DNA from: an uncultured Tabrizicola sp.
GTDB lineage: Bacteria > Pseudomonadota > Alphaproteobacteria > Rhodobacterales > Rhodobacteraceae
Direction: 5' to 3'
Length of the DNA: 13,350 nucleotides
NCBI GenBank assembly: GCA_937858255.1
Contig: CALLZQ010000417.1
Span: 1-13,350, forward strand
Shown piece after piece: positions 1-6,721 of this stretch. Every line of letters starts with the position of its first letter. Positions within the stretch are counted from its first letter, which is position 1. The notes under the pieces are model-generated. The model did no database searches, had not been told where the DNA came from, and saw only the letters and a program-made list of their open reading frames with translations. A program made the position numbers and the translations under genes.

Positions 1-253
1 CATCTCGAATGGCGGCGTTTATGGCTCGCTCATGTCCTCGCCGATCCTGAACCCGCCGCAATCGGGCATCCTCGGCATGCACAAGATTCAGGACCGCCCG
101 GTGGTGGTGAACGGCCAGATCGTCATCCGTCCGATGATGTACCTCGCGCTCAGCTATGACCACCGCATCGTCGACGGCAAAGGCGCCGTGACCTTCCTCG
201 TCCGCGTGAAAGAAGCGCTGGAAGACCCGCGCCGGCTGTTGATGGATCTGTGA
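1..253 (+). CDS. sucB: Dihydrolipoyllysine succinyltransferase (E2 of 2-oxoglutarate dehydrogenase), C-terminal fragment
   Basis: This is the last ~84 residues of the E2 core enzyme of 2-oxoglutarate dehydrogenase, which transfers the succinyl group from lipoyl-lysine to CoA in the TCA cycle in the cytoplasm. The reading frame is open from base 2 to the TGA at 251-253, and the N-terminus lies before the window. The fragment carries the typical E2 catalytic-domain end: an SNGGVYGSL stretch, the [11 protein letters not shown] segment, and the active-site DHRIVDG motif (HxxxDG, with the catalytic His). The NPPQSGILG wording, ending in RRLLMDL, fits the succinyl rather than the acetyl E2. Dihydrolipoamide dehydrogenase downstream (1273) supports this. 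Assignment is firm; only the start is missing. Confidence 0.96.
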   Translation, partial: ISNGGVYGSLMSSPILNPPQSGILGMHKIQDRPVVVNGQIVIRPMMYLALSYDHRIVDGKGAVTFLVRVKEALEDPRRLLMDL

Positions 254-256
254 TAG

Positions 257-805
257 GTGTCCGACTACTCGCCCCAAGAACATCGGTTTCGCTTTGCTGC
301 TTGGGCGGCAGGGCGAGCCTATTCTCGGGGCAGTAAGGATCTCACGGTCAAGAATGCCATGATGGCACTTTCGGATGCGGGCCTAAAGCAACTTTCAAAC
401 GGCCTCGATCAACTTCCGGCTTCATCCGAGGAATTCGATGAAGCGCACCGCGAATGGCGCGTAGGCATCATAAAGGCGATAGGCCGCAATCTGTCGCATG
501 GAAGATCTGCAAAGTTGATAAACGTCTATCTGAAAGCGCTTTTTCTCTCAGATTTTGGGTCGAGCACAATTGTGAATGGCGGTTCGACCCCTGTCGACTT
601 TATCCACCCACCAATTGACCGCCTTCTTTTGTTGGGTTTAGCTAAGAACGCTCCTAGGTGTCGCGATGAATGGCGAAAACTGCGCGACGCCAATTGGACA
701 GAATTTGATCAACAGAAATACGAGAATGTCATCGAGTTGGTGAGAGAGACTACTGGAGGCAAACTCTGGAAGATTGAAGAGTACTGGCCGGTTACGGGTA
801 GATGA
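257..805 (+). CDS. Conserved hypothetical protein, AT-rich accessory gene within the sucB-lpd operon
   Basis: A 182-residue soluble, probably mostly helical protein with no signal peptide or membrane segment; I cannot assign a function. Segments that look conserved are HRFRFAAWAAGRA (residues 9-21), SHGRSAKLINVYLKA (80-94), HPPIDRLLL (117-125) and LWKIEEYW (170-177). I believe small stand-alone proteins with these blocks occur elsewhere, but I know no characterised member. The start is GTG at 257, directly after the in-frame TGA TAG that ends sucB. No good ribosome site precedes it, so translation is probably coupled to sucB. The end overlaps the MAPEG start (ATGA, 802-805). Base composition is unlike the neighbours: three lines inside the gene (481-660) count to 48% GC, against 67% for a line of lpd (1381-1440), and it uses TTA, TTG and AAA codons. 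This suggests horizontal acquisition. Confidence 0.82.
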   Translation: MSDYSPQEHRFRFAAWAAGRAYSRGSKDLTVKNAMMALSDAGLKQLSNGLDQLPASSEEFDEAHREWRVGIIKAIGRNLSHGRSAKLINVYLKALFLSDFGSSTIVNGGSTPVDFIHPPIDRLLLLGLAKNAPRCRDEWRKLRDANWTEFDQQKYENVIELVRETTGGKLWKIEEYWPVTGR

Positions 806-1203
806 CGATGACCCCCGAACTCACCGCTCTCGCCCTCGCTGGCCTGCTGCAAGCCGTGCAGTACACGCTCTTTGCGGTCCCGGCCAATCTGGAACTGGGC
901 ACCAAATACACCTCGTCGCCCCGCGATGTGCCGCCGCCGCGCCCGCTCTCGACCCTTACCGGGCGCCTGCAACGGGCGATGAACAACCATTTTGAGGGGC
1001 TGATCCTCTTCACCCTCGCCGTCACGGTCGTCACCCTTGGCGACCAGTCCAGCACCATCACCCAGACTGCCGCCTGGATCTACCTCGCGGCCCGCATCCT
1101 CTACCTTCCCGCCTATGCCCTTGGCCTCGCTCCCTGGCGTTCGGCTGTCTGGGGCATCGGCTTCTTTGCAACCCTGACGATGATCGTGGCAGCCCTGATC
1201 TGA
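802..1203 (+). CDS. MAPEG-family integral membrane protein
   Basis: A 133-residue protein with four hydrophobic stretches (about residues 8-27, 66-80, 88-108 and 114-132), the usual size and topology of MAPEG proteins (membrane-associated proteins in eicosanoid and glutathione metabolism). The family signature is visible as RAMNNHFEGLILF (58-70), with the conserved R, N and E of the glutathione-site helix. Bacterial members of this type have no established substrate. It lies between the E2 and E3 genes of 2-oxoglutarate dehydrogenase, a position I recall as common in Rhodobacteraceae, so it is probably native to the operon while the gene before it is not. Start choice: ATG at 802 overlaps the preceding stop; a second in-frame ATG at 808 is equally possible, and neither has a strong ribosome site. 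The fold assignment is firm; the role is unknown. Confidence 0.88.
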   Translation: MTMTPELTALALAGLLQAVQYTLFAVPANLELGTKYTSSPRDVPPPRPLSTLTGRLQRAMNNHFEGLILFTLAVTVVTLGDQSSTITQTAAWIYLAARILYLPAYALGLAPWRSAVWGIGFFATLTMIVAALI

Positions 1204-1226
1204 CCCTTTCATCGGTTAATATCTCG

Positions 1227-1252
1227 AGGCCCCGGGCGTATGCCCCCGGCCT
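1227..1252 (+). other. Imperfect GC hairpin ahead of lpd
   Basis: In the 69-base gap before lpd, AGGCC (1227-1231) pairs with GGCCT (1248-1252) and GGGC (1234-1237) with GCCC (1242-1245). A CC/CC internal loop separates the two stems and the apical loop is GTAT. No T-tract follows, so it is unlikely to be a full terminator. It may mark an RNA processing or attenuation point that lets lpd be expressed differently from sucAB. The role is inference. Confidence 0.35.
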
Positions 1253-1261
1253 TCGCCAAAT

Positions 1262-1267
1262 AGGAGG
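1262..1267 (+). promoter_or_regulatory. Ribosome binding site of lpd
   Basis: A perfect AGGAGG lies five bases before the ATG at 1273. It fixes the lpd start and is by far the strongest ribosome site in this operon section; the two genes upstream have none of note. Confidence 0.85.
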
Positions 1268-1272
1268 CCGAC

Positions 1273-2661
<1,389 letters not shown>

Positions 2662-2666
2662 GACAA

Positions 2667-2690
2667 GAAAGGGGCCGAAAGGCCCCTTTC
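2667..2690. terminator. Probable bidirectional intrinsic terminator between lpd and the convergent methyltransferase gene
   Basis: GAAAGGGGCC (2667-2676) and GGCCCCTTTC (2681-2690) form a perfect 10-bp stem with a GAAA tetraloop. It sits between the lpd stop (2661) and the stop of the minus-strand gene (2693). On the plus strand the stem is followed by ACTT, on the minus strand by TTGTCTC, so the T-rich side favours termination of the minus-strand transcript slightly. Both units have no other candidate. Confidence 0.85.
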
Positions 2691-2692
2691 AC

Positions 2693-3439
2693 TTATGGCG
2701 TGATCTTTTCGGGGGACAGTGCCGCGCCCGGGTCGAGCAACACGCCCTTGAACAGCGGATAGCCGGCCTCCATGAAGGCCGCCGTATCCTCGTAATCGAA
2801 CAGTTGATTGAAGGCCTCCAGCCCGAAATCTTCGAGGCTGGTGTTGGTATAGGTCTTCACGATCTCGTCATAGCGCCGTTCCAGCACCGTCGATTTCGGA
2901 TTCAACCCCGAGACCAGCACAAGGCCGGTGGGGCTTGCATCCAGCACCGTCACCGTCAGGTCGGGGCGATGCTCGGCCAGGATCGGGATCAGCTTCCAAA
3001 CATCGCCGGTCCAGGCCTGACGCGGCAGATTTTCCAGATCGCGGGTGGTCATCTCATGGCTAAAGGGGCAGCAATCATGCAGGGCAATCACCCCCTGCGG
3101 GTCGCTGGCCTTTTCCGTGGCGATAAAGTCGCGCAACAGAAACTCGAACAGATGCATCCCGTCGAGAAAGCTGAACGAGAGCCTGGCCTTCATCGCCTTG
3201 AGAAAGCCGCTGGCAAAGAAATCGTCGCTGGTCTGCTGAAACACATGCAGCGCGGGTTTGACGCCGATGATATTGGTGTCAGCCCGAAAGAACGGATCGA
3301 CCGCGATGGTCTTGCCCCGAACCGGCGCAAAGGTGCGCCCCGTGCGGCAGCCGACCTCCATATACCAATCAAAGAGGCAATCGCGGTGAAGTGCCTGCAT
3401 GAAGCGGGTGTATTTCATCCCGTTGGCCTGTTTGAACAT
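2693..3439 (-). CDS. Class I SAM-dependent methyltransferase
   Basis: A 248-residue soluble protein with a Rossmann methyltransferase core. Motif I is YMEVGCRTGRTF (residues 26-37, SAM-binding Gly-rich loop after the acidic Glu28). The acidic residue after strand 2 is Asp48 in IAVDP. A post-motif block FLDGMHLFEFLLRDF (91-105) and IALHDCCP (118-125) resemble the Methyltransf_24-type DG-H and LHD motifs. The methyl acceptor cannot be read from sequence. The gene begins four bases after the stop of the family 61 glycosyltransferase, so the pair is probably co-translated and the acceptor may be a sugar or glycan. A ribosome site, AGGAAAGGG, lies seven bases before the ATG. The terminator at 2667-2690 directly follows the TAA. 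Fold is confident, substrate unknown. Confidence 0.85.
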   Translation of the reverse strand: MFKQANGMKYTRFMQALHRDCLFDWYMEVGCRTGRTFAPVRGKTIAVDPFFRADTNIIGVKPALHVFQQTSDDFFASGFLKAMKARLSFSFLDGMHLFEFLLRDFIATEKASDPQGVIALHDCCPFSHEMTTRDLENLPRQAWTGDVWKLIPILAEHRPDLTVTVLDASPTGLVLVSGLNPKSTVLERRYDEIVKTYTNTSLEDFGLEAFNQLFDYEDTAAFMEAGYPLFKGVLLDPGAALSPEKITP

Positions 3440-3443
3440 TCTG

Positions 3444-4526
3444 CTACCCTTTCCTCGCCCGCAAAGCCTTGAGCCATTTTGCGCGTTCCGCGCCTGTCAT
3501 CAGTTTCTCATCGGGTGCCAGCCCCAGTTGCAGCGAATGCATCTCTGCGGCCTTGTCCGGGGCGCGCCAGCCCGCGCCCTCGATCAGCCCTGACGCGCGC
3601 AGGGCCTGCCCCAAAAGGTCGAAATCCAGCACGGAAAGGCCCAGATGGTCGCCCCGTTGCGGCGGCCACCACAGTTCACTGACCGCATTGATGGCAAGTG
3701 TCGGCGCACCGGGGCGGTCGGCCATCTGCACCTGCATCACCTCGGGCAAGGCCTCGCGCCGGTGGATCACCGCGGAAATCTGCCCGGGCCGGCGCAACAG
3801 CGCAAAGAGATGCAGGGCCGAGCCTTCTGCAAAGATCAGGCGCCCGGCCGCCTGAAAGGCAGCGACCTGTTCGGCGATCGAATGTGCCTCGGGGGCAAAG
3901 ATCCGATAGCCCTCGGCGGCCAGCAGCGCCTCAAGATGGTCCTCACAGGCATAGCGACCCGCGGCCGGTCCCAGCCCGCTGCGCGTGACGTAAAGCCGGT
4001 TGTCCGGGTCGGGGGGCGCCGAGGCGGGCCAGCGGGTGTCAAGCCAGTCATAAAATTCCGGGCGTCCCCGCCCGTCAAACACCTCACCAAAACGCTCTTC
4101 CGCGGTGTAGAGCGCATCGAAAGACATGGCTGTTTCCGTCACCAGGATCCGATGCGACAGGCCCAGACTGGCCAAGATCGCGGGCAACACGGCAAAGGAT
4201 GGGGGCCGCGCCTGCGGTTTGGCGGCATAGACCAAGGTGGTCTCAGGCGGCAGATGCTCCAGCGCCCAAAGCCGCCCCAGCGCATTCAGCAGGATGAAGC
4301 CGAACTGCTTGTCTACGGACCCGGCAAACAGCGCGGGTCCAAACAACCGGGTGCTTTCGCGCGGCGGCAGCGCGTTCGAGGGCGGATCGGTCTGCCAGAT
4401 GCTCGTGCGGATCGCGGTATTGGCCAGCACCTGCCCCTCGGGCCCGTAAAAGCCAAAGCCCGTCGTGCGACGGTTGATCCGGGTGCCGGGAAGGCAGAAG
4501 GCGTTGCGTATCGGCGTCATCGCCAT
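3444..4526 (-). CDS. Glycosyltransferase family 61 protein (DUF563)
   Basis: A 360-residue protein without signal peptide or membrane helices. Family 61 features are the NALGRLWALE segment (residues 81-90), LYVTRSGL (178-185, the usual YVSR-like strand), an EDHLEALLAAEGY helix-turn (195-207), a SIAEQVAAFQAAGRLIFAEG stretch (216-235) and EGSALHL (234-240) near the sugar-nucleotide site. Such enzymes transfer xylose, N-acetylglucosamine or similar residues; in bacteria they usually build capsule or other surface polysaccharides. Donor and acceptor here are unknown. Start: ATG at 4526 and an in-frame ATG at 4520 share only a weak GG ribosome site, so the true start may be either. It is followed closely by a methyltransferase, which suggests a two-enzyme glycan-decorating module rather than a full capsule cluster. 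Confidence 0.82.
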   Translation of the reverse strand: MAMTPIRNAFCLPGTRINRRTTGFGFYGPEGQVLANTAIRTSIWQTDPPSNALPPRESTRLFGPALFAGSVDKQFGFILLNALGRLWALEHLPPETTLVYAAKPQARPPSFAVLPAILASLGLSHRILVTETAMSFDALYTAEERFGEVFDGRGRPEFYDWLDTRWPASAPPDPDNRLYVTRSGLGPAAGRYACEDHLEALLAAEGYRIFAPEAHSIAEQVAAFQAAGRLIFAEGSALHLFALLRRPGQISAVIHRREALPEVMQVQMADRPGAPTLAINAVSELWWPPQRGDHLGLSVLDFDLLGQALRASGLIEGAGWRAPDKAAEMHSLQLGLAPDEKLMTGAERAKWLKALRARKG

Positions 4527-4548
4527 CCAACTGTTTCGACTTTTGCAA

Positions 4549-4577
4549 CACTAGCCAGAAATCGTCGGGATTTCCAA
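4549..4577 (-). promoter_or_regulatory. Possible promoter for the glycosyltransferase-methyltransferase pair
   Basis: Read on the minus strand, TTGGAA (4572-4577) is followed 17-18 bases later by CTAGTG/TAGTGT in the 60-base gap between the GntR gene and the glycosyltransferase. The -35 is reasonable and the -10 weak. It would let the pair be expressed apart from the peptidase and regulator upstream. Tentative. Confidence 0.3.
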
Positions 4578-4586
4578 TGGCGCCTG

Positions 4587-5237
4587 TCAGCCGGCGAGAT
4601 GGCGTAGCCCTTGGGTCACATCGGTGCGCACGGCAAGGCGCAGACCCGGTTCATCCCCCGCCCGCAGGGCCGCCAGAATGGTGCGGTGATATTGCGGCGG
4701 CTCTTTGCGCCGCAGCCGCGAATAAAGCGCGCGCATGGTGGGGCCGAGTTGCAGCCAGACGGTTTCGCACATCGCCAGCATCGCCGGCGCCTGCGCCCGC
4801 AGATAGAGCGTACGGTGAAATTCCAGATTGGTGCGCACATAGGCCACGGCATCCTGCCGCAACACCGCCTCGGCATTCAGGGCATTGATCGCCGCCAGCC
4901 GCTCGATCAGCGCGAAATGCGCGCGCGGCAGGGCGCGGGCCGCCAGTTCCGGTTCCAGCAGCGCCCGGATCGAGGCCAGCTCCTCAATCCGCTCGGGGCT
5001 GAGTTCTGGCGTCGAAACCCGTCCCGAAGAGGAAATGGTCAGCGCCCCCTCGGCCACCAGCCGCCGCACCGCCTCACGCGCGGGGGTCATCGAAACGCCG
5101 AAATCGCGCGCCAGCCCGCGCAGCGTCATCGGCTGGCCGGGCGTCACCTCGCCATGCATCACCTGCTGGCGCAGGCTGCGGTACAGCCGCTCATGCGCGG
5201 CGGCGTTCGGATCGGTCAGGCGCGGGGTAATCGGCAT
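4587..5237 (-). CDS. GntR-family transcriptional regulator, FCD (FadR) subfamily
   Basis: A 216-residue DNA-binding regulator. Residues 13-80 form the winged helix-turn-helix, with LYRSLRQQVMHGEVTPGQ, then LARDFGVSMTPAREAVRRL as the recognition helices. Residues 85-212 form the all-helical FCD ligand domain (SIRALLEPELAARAL; NLEFHRTLY; QYHRTILAALRAGD). FCD domains often bind a metal through Asp and three His. Here the positions I align read Asn137, His141, His184 and Asp206, so two of four differ from the usual set and metal or ligand binding may be altered. The effector is unknown. Relatives regulate uptake and catabolism of carboxylates or amino acids. It lies 33 bases after the peptidase gene and 60 before the glycosyltransferase on the same strand, so its target is not obvious from context. 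The ribosome site is weak. Confidence 0.92.
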   Translation of the reverse strand: MPITPRLTDPNAAAHERLYRSLRQQVMHGEVTPGQPMTLRGLARDFGVSMTPAREAVRRLVAEGALTISSSGRVSTPELSPERIEELASIRALLEPELAARALPRAHFALIERLAAINALNAEAVLRQDAVAYVRTNLEFHRTLYLRAQAPAMLAMCETVWLQLGPTMRALYSRLRRKEPPQYHRTILAALRAGDEPGLRLAVRTDVTQGLRHLAG

Positions 5238-5270
5238 GGGCGTTACCCAATCATCTCGGGGGTCATGCGG

Positions 5271-5975
5271 TCAATCCCGTGCATCGGCCAGGGGGCCAAA
5301 GCGATAGCCATGCAGCGCCTGCCCCTCACCCCTCAGCCAGTCACGCTGCCGCTGCCAGCCGGGATAGAGCCGCCCGACGACGGCCCAGAAGGCCGGGGAA
5401 TGGTTCATCTCGGCCAGATGCGCCACCTCATGCGCGGCGACGTAATTCAGCACCGCCGGCCGCGCCATGATCAGCCGCCAGGAAAACATCAGCGCCCCGT
5501 CATGCGCGCAAGACCCCCAACGCGAGCGGGTATCGCGCAGGGTCAGGCTGCGATACCCGCGCCCCAGTTGCGCGGCATAGCGATCGCAGGCGCCTGCCAG
5601 CCGGTCGCGTGCCATCAATTTGAGGAAGGCCTGCGCCCGCACTCCGGCCTGTGCCGCCTCGCCCGGGATGAACAGCGAATCGCCGTCGAGTCGGAGCCGG
5701 CGCCCTTCTCCCGGGCAGAGCGTTACCAGCCGCCCCTCGATCGGCAGGGCACTGCCCAGCCCGACCGCCGTTTGCTGCGGCATGGCGGCCAAGGTCCGGC
5801 GAATCCAGCCTTCTTGCTCGGCCGCAAAGCGCAGCGCCTCGGCTTCCCGCGCGCGCAGCGGCATCGACAGAGTCACCCGCCCGTCAAGCCGCGAGACTCG
5901 CAAAGAAAACCGCCGGCTACGGGCCGAACGGCGCAGCGTGATCTCGACGGGGGGGTGACCGGGAAGCAGGGGCAT
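5271..5975 (-). CDS. YgjP-like M48-type zinc metallopeptidase (DUF45)
   Basis: A 234-residue protein of the YgjP/DUF45 family. The key motif is AAHEVAHLAEMNHSPAFW (residues 181-198): zinc ligands His182 and His186, catalytic Glu183, and third ligand probably His192. The family hallmark SRWGSC (151-156) and FSWRLIMA (164-171) precede it. There is no signal peptide and no hydrophobic anchor, so it is cytoplasmic. Substrates of the family are not established. Only the weak TTGACA-poor gap to 6109 separates it from the divergent acidic-protein gene, so the two may have back-to-back promoters; I see no convincing minus-strand promoter there. The ATG at 5975 keeps the normal family start length. 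Family assignment is firm, physiological role unknown. Confidence 0.92.
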   Translation of the reverse strand: MPLLPGHPPVEITLRRSARSRRFSLRVSRLDGRVTLSMPLRAREAEALRFAAEQEGWIRRTLAAMPQQTAVGLGSALPIEGRLVTLCPGEGRRLRLDGDSLFIPGEAAQAGVRAQAFLKLMARDRLAGACDRYAAQLGRGYRSLTLRDTRSRWGSCAHDGALMFSWRLIMARPAVLNYVAAHEVAHLAEMNHSPAFWAVVGRLYPGWQRQRDWLRGEGQALHGYRFGPLADARD

Positions 5976-6042
5976 TCGGGGCTCGGGCTATGGGATTTCA
6001 GAATAGCCGGGTTGACATTGGCCGCAATGGGCCGAAAAGGCT

Positions 6043-6071
6043 TTGACAGCCGGGCGCCGCTGTGGCAAGCG
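6043..6071 (+). promoter_or_regulatory. Probable promoter of the FYDLN acid protein gene
   Basis: TTGACA (6043-6048), 17 bases, then CAAGCG (6066-6071), ending 38 bases before the ATG. The -35 is perfect and the -10 weak, which is common in this group. A second perfect TTGACA lies at 6012-6017, 31 bases upstream, but with a poorer -10 (AAAAGG region). Either or both could be used. Confidence 0.45.
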
Positions 6072-6109
6072 TCCCCGACTCTGCGATCCACAGCCTTAAG
6101 GGAACCACC

Positions 6110-6442
6110 ATGCCCAAGGAAGAATGGGGTACAAAGCGCGTTTGCCCGACGACCGGCAAGCGCTTTTACGACCTGAACCGCACCCCGATCATCAGCCCCT
6201 ATACGGGCGAGGTCGTGGACATCGAATCCGTGCGCCGCAAGCTGACGGCCTCGGTGATCAGCCGCGCCGCCCAGACCAAGGACGAAGACAATCTGGTCGA
6301 CGATCTGGAGGCCGATGACGACCTGCTCGAGACCGGTTCGGATGATTCCGATCTGGACGATGATCTGCTCGAGGACGATGCAGATGACAACGTTTCGCTC
6401 GACGATCTGGCCGATGTGGCCGGCGACGAGGAAGAAAGCTGA
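6110..6442 (+). CDS. TIGR02300 / FYDLN acid-domain protein
   Basis: A 110-residue protein of a family found in alphaproteobacteria and still without known function. The N-terminal half has the signature WGTKRVCPTTGKRFYDLN (residues 6-23) and IISPYTGEVV (27-36), a small module reminiscent of a zinc-ribbon knuckle but with only one Cys (Cys12), so zinc binding is doubtful. From residue 57 to the end, 28 of 54 residues are Asp or Glu, giving a disordered, highly acidic tail. Such tails are known to imitate nucleic acid or bind basic proteins; that is inference here. The start at 6110 is chosen over an upstream in-frame ATG at 6062 because AAGGGA (6098-6103) sits six bases ahead and the protein then begins as its relatives do. 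tRNA-Ala follows. Confidence 0.93.
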   Translation: MPKEEWGTKRVCPTTGKRFYDLNRTPIISPYTGEVVDIESVRRKLTASVISRAAQTKDEDNLVDDLEADDDLLETGSDDSDLDDDLLEDDADDNVSLDDLADVAGDEEES

Positions 6443-6480
6443 GAAATCGGCGGCGGCGCGAAAAAGGTGCAAATTCCCTC

Positions 6481-6509
6481 TTGCACCCCCCCGCGCCCTC
6501 GCCTAAACA
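6481..6509 (+). promoter_or_regulatory. Promoter of tRNA-Ala
   Basis: TTGCAC (6481-6486), a 17-base C-rich spacer, then TAAACA (6504-6509). Transcription would begin near 6516, about 30 bases before the tRNA. Both boxes and spacing are good for a sigma-70-type promoter. The -35 is also the right arm of an inverted repeat (6466-6487). Confidence 0.65.
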
Positions 6510-6547
6510 CCCGGCATCGAAGCGCGAAAGCGACAAGATACCCCGGT

Positions 6548-6623
<76 letters not shown>

Positions 6624-6631
6624 ATTCAACA

Positions 6632-6655
6632 AAAGGCCGCCCTCGGGCGGCCTTT
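6632..6655. terminator. Intrinsic terminator after tRNA-Ala, probably bidirectional
   Basis: AAAGGCCGCC and GGCGGCCTTT form a 10-bp stem with a CTCG loop. On the plus strand GTGTTTTC follows; on the minus strand TGTTGAATT follows directly after a TTT. It ends the tRNA transcript and is the only clear stop for the minus-strand operon whose last gene ends at 6722. Confidence 0.85.
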
Positions 6656-6721
6656 GTGTTTTCTGCCCCGTGATGAGGGCGGATCAGGGCCGGCAGGTGG
6701 TGGGCCGGCGCGAAAATCCCG

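Noticed and set aside
4611..6176. A 521-codon open frame on the plus strand opposite the GntR and peptidase genes
   Set aside because: It is antisense to two genes with clear family motifs, is full of Arg, Pro, Gln and His as expected from reversed GC-rich codons, and shows no domain. Other long plus-strand frames (2639-3472, 3645-4607, 7646-8704, 11662-12867) were rejected for the same reason.
6466..6487. Terminator of the FYDLN acid protein gene
   Set aside because: The hairpin has only seven pairs, an 8-base loop and is followed by a C-tract rather than a T-tract, so it was not called as a terminator.
6688..6712. Second terminator for the minus-strand operon, from the repeated GCCGGC arms
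   Set aside because: The arms are self-complementary GCCGGC with no T-tract after them; the hairpin at 6632-6655 is far better.
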